Assembly: GCA_013396635.1 (NCBI GenBank) | Contig: WBMW01000796.1 | Location: 124,001 to 188,000 of the forward strand | Length of the DNA stretch: 64,000 nt | Reading direction: 5' to 3' | Source: Penelope pileata | Taxonomy: Eukaryota; Chordata; Aves; Galliformes; Cracidae | Shown: piece after piece, positions 57,658 through 64,000 of the stretch | Position numbering within the stretch: the first letter of the stretch is position 1 | Layout of the letters: the number at the start of each line of letters is the position of its first letter | Notes under the pieces: generated by a model | What the model was told of the DNA's origin: nothing | Databases searched by the model: none | Seen by the model: the letters and a program-made list of their open reading frames with translations, nothing else | Translations under genes and position numbers: made by a program

Positions 57658-60579
57658 GTATTTCCTTGCCCACGTTTCAGCTTTCACTGACACCCCTTGG
57701 GCAGCAAAGAGCCCATGGACAATCCCCACTCCTGTCCAGGCCCTGTGGTTCTCTCATCAGCATTTGATAGTATGCCCATCTTTCTTGAAGGTACATGCTT
57801 TCAGTGCTTGATACAGTTTTGCTGCTTAAGGTCTGTTTGTGGTCTAGGCAGTCTTGATGTCTCACTATTCCCAGAATATCTCGTTGTGATCTGCCACCTT
57901 CTGCTTTCCGTAGGAATTATCCTGAAATCCATACGCACAGCAAGGCAGAGAGAGGCTGCCAGAGCTGCTTTAAGGAGTGAGCTTATCTGCTTCATTGAAT
58001 AACCAGGAGAAGCTGGCTGCAACTTTCCTTCAAAAGGCTCAGTAATACCACCAGCAGCAGATTAGAGTATAAATAATCCATTTGGCAGGGTTAATACAAA
58101 AATATCTCTCTGTTGCTCAGCACTTGTTTTTCACCCATTTTCTTGGTTACGCTGCCTCGCGGCCTCTGGAACCACTCTGCAGTTTCTATTTTGGGAAGCT
58201 CCCTGAGTAAGCGCTCTCTGGGGACCAGGAGGTTATTGGACTTTTACAACCAGATTTGTTGCTGGTATGCACATGGCATGTTAAGGGAGTGGAGATCCCA
58301 TTCACCAGCTGCACTTTGAGAACATGCATATCTCGTAAGACAAATCTTAGCAGCTAAGACTATATATACGTCTTAGGTAGGTACACTATATATACGTCTC
58401 AGGTAGGTACACCCACATCTCTGTTCCTTCCTTGCAAGTGTCTGAGAACCTCAGTCTCTACATCATTCCCTGAGGCTGTGCGCCCCATGGAGTTTTGTTC
58501 TCTAAGCCTCAGGGATCAGTACAAATTCAAGGAAAGAAGCTTTCCTCCTTTTCCTCTCAGTCTTCAGAGTCTGTCCTGGCCATCTGGCTGCATGCCACAT
58601 GGCTTTTAGCTTCAGACAGAGGGAGAGATATTCTGCAGTTCAGATTGCAAGCCTATACAAAAGCAGTTAGATAAGCATCTCTGCCTCCCTCCTCCTTGAG
58701 GCTGGGGCAGTAATTCAGCACGTGCCCCCTGCAGAGCTGGCATTGTCTGATGTTTCTCTGCTTCGGGAATCCTGGGTTTCCTGCACATATGTGCCTTACT
58801 TGTCCCAGCTGCAAGGTGCCTCCCTTCCAGCCATCATTCACTCTCTTGCTCGCTTTCTTTCTCCTCAGCTGCAGCGTTTGCCCCTCCTGCTTATAATTCA
58901 GGAAATGGAGCCCATGGCAGGAAGGTGCTGCTCCACCAGGACAGGAGCTCTGGCTGTTTCCCCTTGCATCCTGGCAAGACCTCACTGTCCTTCACCCTCC
59001 CTTGTCATACAGGCAACCTGTTTTTCTGAACAGAACCACGCTGCCTTCCCCAAGCACCCAACAAGTGCAAGATGTGTCTCATTTGTGTCTTAGTTGCTGC
59101 TGGTCTCTGAGCTCTCTATGAGCTGCTCATTAAGATATGGCCATATTTTTTGTCCCGATGATCTTAATCTCTTCTTGCAAGGGAAAAGTATAAATCACCC
59201 TTGTGTTACTTTTGACAATACTTGTTCTGTTCTGTTTTCTACAACCAGAGTTACAGGGATAGCTACATCTGAGAGACTCTTAGCAGATATCCTGTCTTTG
59301 TGCCAGGTAGAAATACAAGTAAGCCTGTCACGTGAGGTTGATCATGTACAGCAGCTAACGCTTTTAGAATTTGCTTTATGTGTGCTGGGCCTGCCTGACC
59401 TACTGCTCCCTGATGAGCTTTAAAGCACATGCACAGTGCATTTGCCATATCTCAGGTTGGAGCTGCTGCTCCAGCCCAGCAACACAGTGTCCCTACAAAA
59501 ATACTGGACAAAAAACCTCCCAGCAGGAGCTGAGGGACCGTGCTGTGAGCAGGACAGACGTTTCCTCCAGACCTGATGGGAAGCCAACAGACCTGGAAAG
59601 GAAAGACCTGCTCAAGTGTTTGCAATGGTGTCTCTTGGACAACCTTGGTGAAACAAATTTGTTACAAGGAGCAGCGTCCATGAGAGACTTTTTAGCAGCT
59701 GTGAACCTGCTGTTTGTGTGCACTGGGCCACTCCTTCTTTTCGCTATTGTTTGGCTTTTCCGGCTCTCTTCCTTTCAATGTCTCCATTTGATCAGGCTCC
59801 ACAGCAATTAATACTACTGTAAACAACCACTTAAGCTCCATATGCTTTAGAAATAATATCAATGTTTTCCAGTTTAGAACAATCGTGTTAGATGAAACTT
59901 GCACTGATTGCACTCTTGGTCTTCGGCAGACTTCTGTGACCTTCTGAAAGTTTCATGATTTGTGTCAGTTACTCTGTCAGTTTTTGCATACAGTAAAGCA
60001 GAGCAGTTTTCTTTTCCAAGATATCCATTCTGGTGCTGCTGCTTGCTTTAAGGGCACCATGTTTCCTCTAAATACATTTACTAGAACGTGTATCAATGAA
60101 AATAGCTTAACAAACCACATGTGAGCATAAAATAGAATTTATATGCACATGCAGGTGCCTTGTACAATGTCACTAGTCAAGATGTGGTGTATACAGCTAC
60201 ATCCTATCCAGGTAAGTATTATAGACAGGTCATCCAGCTTTAAGAAGAAGTTGCTAATTTGTTTTATATTGAGATAGCCTCCTTCAGGAGTTGATTTAGG
60301 AATGATGCTGCATAAAATTCCTCCTTCTGTCAGTGCTTTCCCTTTTCCTGTTGGAAATCCCACCTCTCGCTAAGAGATCTCCTGTCTAATTTGTATTTTT
60401 CCTGAGCTATAAAGAACCTGCCCTAAAGAACCAGCTGCAAATAATCTGGAGTTTGCTGCATGATAATCCTACAGGAAAGCCCTGGTAGCTTGCTGCATCC
60501 TTCAGCTTCTGTCCTTGCTCCTCACAGTTCAAACTGTGCTTCTGTTGTGTGATGATTTTCTTTGTTCTCAATGTTTGCA
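57658..60579. other. Intergenic, nothing firm
   Basis: 2.9 kb. A short exact-length tandem duplication lies at 58359-58410. A 146-codon open frame at 59371-59811 has a hydrophobic C-terminal segment but no known motif. Confidence 0.5.
58359..58410. repeat. Two-copy 26-bp tandem duplication
   Basis: Units 58359-58384 and 58385-58410, each ACTATATATACGTCT(T/C)A followed by GGTAGGTAC, differ at a single base. A recent local duplication. Confidence 0.9.
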
Positions 60580-61588
60580 GCCAAGGATCCATCTATCTGT
60601 CTGTACCAGCAGCTGCCAATGTCTTTGGTGCTTGCTGAACGTTGATGGAGACCAAACAGTGGAGGTGAGCACACGGAGGTGCTGGGTGGTGCCTTTCAGC
60701 TGTGGCGGCAGCAACACGAAAGACAAGCCACGTTCTGGACAGGCAAGCAGAACTGCCATGCCACGAAATGAAGAGTGTCTTGCTCAGCTCATCTATGTGA
60801 ATTGTTGGATTACAACCAGGGAACTGTGTACAGAGCTGAATATCAGCTTCAAAGCATTGAAAGCAATGGTGGCAACGATGGAATATCGCAAAGTTTGCAC
60901 CAGGTGGGTCCCACGAATGCTCAGACAGGAACAGAAAGAACACTGTATGCAAGTTTGTCAGGACCTGTTCAATTGATATGAGGCTGAAGGTGACAGTTTC
61001 GTGGATCACATCATCACCAATGATGAGACGTGGTGTCACCACTATGAGCTGGAGTCAAAGCGGCAGTCCATGGGGTGGTGACGTGAATTCTCCACTGGAG
61101 AAAAGGTTCAAGATGCAGCCCTCAGCAGGTAAGGTGATGTGCTCTGTCTTTTGGGATAGGAAAGGTGTGATCCTTCTGGATTTCCTGGAACTCGGAGAAA
61201 CCATTGACTCTGATCGCTACATCACGATGTTGACTAAGCTGAAGGCTCAATCTTCCAGAGTCAGGCCAGAGAAGAAGACAACCTTTCTCTTGCAACACCA
61301 TAATGCCAGGCTCCATACCAGTTTGAAGACAACATTTTCCTAGTGAAGATGCCATCATAGCAGCTGTGAAACTGGGTCACCTCCCCTGGTGCAGATTTTT
61401 ATGATCGAGACATGCAGGCTCTTGTTCTTCAGTGGAAAAAACGCATAGCTAATGGTGGTGACTATGTTGAAAAACAGTGTCTTGTCGCTGAGAATTTTCT
61501 CTATCAAGCAGAGTTATTGTGCTCTTTGTATCTGTTGTAGTCTCCATGGAAATAAATAGGAGGCATTATTTTTGGAGCCTCCTCTGTA
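60580..61588 (+). mobile_element. Dead mariner-family DNA transposon
   Basis: Transposase pieces appear in order: LLNVDGDQTVEVS, DKPRSGQAS, YRKVCTRWVPRML, ITNDETWCHHYELESKRQ, then after a frameshift PSAGKVMCSVFWDRKGVI, KTTFLLQHHNARLHTSLK, then GADFYDRDMQALVLQWKK and NGGDYVEK. The layout fits the avian mariner described as Galluhop. The 3' end looks like a mariner terminus (GAGGCATTATTTTTGGAGCC). No matching 5' terminal repeat is seen. The element is inactive: stops and a frameshift, Asp to His in HDNARPH, and loss of the segment holding the third catalytic Asp. Confidence 0.9.
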
Positions 61589-64000
61589 CCTGCACACAGC
61601 TTCCTGATAGCTCTTTGCTTCTGCTGTATTTAAAACACTGGATTTTGCCAGGAAAACGTCACCTGCAGTACTCAAATATCTTGCCGTAATGTTTGCACCA
61701 TTCCTGCTGAGCACTCCTTTGTGCCCCTCAGTATTGCAGCACGGTTTCCAGAGCCAGCTGCCGAAACAAAGCACCAGGATCACAGCAGCTGTCACCACTG
61801 GAATGTGGGCATCTGCCCCCGCTCCTGCCAGTGGGACCTGCGGTGCCATGGGTACCGCCAGCTCTGCACAGGGAGCCAGCAGGTGCCAGCCTCCTTCGCT
61901 CCCTCCCTGACCCAAAGCATGAGGTCTCTCTATTCTGCCTTTTCTGCCTTATTGACATCGTAACAATCAGTAGGAAATCTCATTTCCAGGAGAATGCCCC
62001 AAACATTTGATAAAGAGCATGAGCTTTTTATGGACTATAAAACACTTGTGCACTCCTTACTTAAAGACCTTTTACAGCTCCTTTTACAGTGATTTAGACT
62101 GAAGACTTTTTAGACTTTCAGTATTCTATTATCTGCAATCTTTCTGCAGTCAATCTGTTCCTACGTGGATGGCTATTACCAGTCACTTTTCATGAAACAT
62201 CACTGTAAAATTAATATATTTGAAATTCACATTCTGCTAAAGAGAGTTGTATAAAATCCATTAACAAATGCATTAAAATATTTTCCTTTTTAAATTTGGC
62301 TTCCTGCTTAGGACACAGACTTCAAACTCCATTAGAACGGCTGACTCCCCTTTATATTAAACTAAAAGCTGAGATAACGTGTGCTCATAGCAAATGAATG
62401 ATGCAAGATGATTGGCGTGCCAGTAGGGCTGGAGATATGAAGTTGGATCTGAACCGCTGGCAAATTTATGCAAGCTTTCCGGAGGAGAGTTGCGAGGCAC
62501 AGCATTACCACTCTCCTCATCCCAGTGCAGATGTCGTTAGCACTGGAAAGAACGGGAATACCATAGAGTTATTTACACAGGGAACATTGTTTGGTTTAAG
62601 GCATGGCCTCTGATGTGAAGAATAGTCTCAAATGGCTTAAAAACTTACTTTCATCTAAAGTCAACAAAGATGTAAGATCTTGTCAGTCAAACAAAAGCAG
62701 AGAATTTTTCCGAAGTCTTTGTGAAGCGATTTGCTGCGACAGCTGAGGGACATGGCTATTAAACGAAGAACCTATTAGTAAATATTTTGCTGCCCTCCAC
62801 TGGACCAGTAACAGAAAATCTCCTGCTAACACGGGTGCCGCTGAGAAGAGAGGTCCTTTAGCTACAGACATGTTTGAGGCACTGTGTTTTACCCAAAGTA
62901 AAAATTAGATTGTTTTGTTTTTAAATTTCAAAACAGAAAAGCTCTGCCTGGTAGAACAGCAACTTGTTTGATGCTTGGGAAGGTGCAGACCTGGTGGTAT
63001 TTCATGTTCCGTTTATGGAGGGATGTACTATTTGTACAGAAAGCAATACAGAAGTGGGCTTTTATAAAAAAAACATCAGAAAATAGGTAAGTTTTTCTCC
63101 TTTCTCCACTTGAAATATTTTGATCTACAAAGATTTGCAAGGCTATTTTGCTTAGTTATTGCGTATGAGTTTTGTGTTTTATACGAATCATGACTTTGCC
63201 ATTTATTCATTAGCGATTTAACGGCTACCATGCTGGATTTGCTTTATTCCAGCTGATGACTAGACAAAGGCATTCCAATAGCCAATAGTCTTCTGATTCA
63301 ACTTTTCCTTCACTACTTCTCCAAATGATATCTTTTGCTAAATTTTCACAAGGAGTTCTCCCTGAGATAACAAGTAATCTATTGAAAATGTATTGTACTC
63401 ATTCCTGTAAGAAAGGTTTCATTAAATCTAAAGTGCAGATGTGAAGGCAAACTCTTGACTGATAACTGTAGAAGGAATGGATCTGTATCTCTTCATTAAA
63501 TAGGTGCAGGAGATAAAACAACGGTCCTCAAGCTATGGACAAGTACTCAATGGAAAGAAAATTGTTGCAAATTGTAATGCTTTAAGTCAAGAAATTACTG
63601 AAAAGCTTACATTGTAAGCTTTTTAACTGCTGAGGTTACAACATGCAACAAGCACTCAGTTCAAGCTTGTACATCAGGAGTATCAGTGAGGTATTACTTT
63701 TAAAAAATGTAGCAATTCTCTGTTTTCTCTCATGGTTTGATATAGACGGTACCTAATAGAAGTTAATTAACATTAAATTTAGTTAACTTAAGAGGGAGAT
63801 TTCTGTTCTGGATGAGAGAATGAAGAGCTTCTCCTGAACCACAGAGCCGAAAGCTGTTGCTTCCTATGGGAGGAGCAGGCAGCTAGCCCACAAAGAAGAG
63901 ACCGGGCTGCCACACATTGAAGCATCTGGTCTACCAGGAATAAGTAGCATGAATTAGAAGGAATTTTTCAGCCTTTTAAGTCTTGGTGAAAGCTAACAGT
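61589..64000. other. Intergenic, nothing recognised
   Basis: 2.4 kb after the mariner fossil, with no supported gene or repeat. Confidence 0.55.

Noticed and set aside
1..64000. CRISPR arrays, bacterial operons or phage-like modules
   Set aside because: The window is vertebrate DNA with introns and LINEs; no regularly spaced repeats were seen.

Overview
The window is vertebrate nuclear DNA, most likely from a galliform (chicken-like) bird. It has widely spaced exons with GT-AG introns, several CR1 LINE fragments ending in the ATTCTGTG-type 3' tail, a mariner fossil, avian-type LTRs and no mammalian SINEs. Three places contain N: a 26-base run and two single Ns.

Positions 1-33,550 hold the 3' end of one plus-strand gene, MACF1 (ACF7), a giant spectraplakin linking actin and microtubules. 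Twenty coding exons splice in one consistent frame to 923 residues: the last spectrin repeats (exons 1-10 as numbered here), two canonical EF-hands (exons 11-12), the GAS2-related microtubule-binding GAR domain (exons 12-15), and a Ser/Arg/Gly-rich tail with an SxIP-type EB-binding motif (exons 16-20). A stop codon, 3' UTR and poly(A) signals follow. One exon is an 18-base microexon inside the GAR domain. The C-terminal sequence separates MACF1 from its paralogue dystonin (DST). Introns 3 and 15 carry CR1 fragments.

Positions 33,550-64,000 show no intact host gene. They hold a short CR1 tail (34.9-35.0 kb), an ancient LINE fragment (36.5-37.0 kb), a longer CR1 with a 287-codon open frame (42.7-43.5 kb), an AT-rich repeat, and a broken intronless copy of an M3 metallopeptidase gene of the thimet oligopeptidase/neurolysin type (50.5-51.4 kb). 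Right after that copy comes the 5' end of an old endogenous retrovirus with a proline-tRNA primer-binding site. Two related LTR pieces (54.4 and 57.5 kb), an old CR1 (56.6-57.0 kb) and a dead mariner transposon (60.6-61.6 kb) follow.

The gene is therefore an intact cytoskeletal 3' module, followed by a gene-poor region built from transposon and retrocopy debris. I see no bacterial-type, CRISPR or operon-like structure. The items most worth checking are the microexon, the retropseudogene next to the retrovirus remnant, an unidentified coding-like block at 55.6-56.1 kb, and single-N gaps that sit exactly where repeat sequence is missing.
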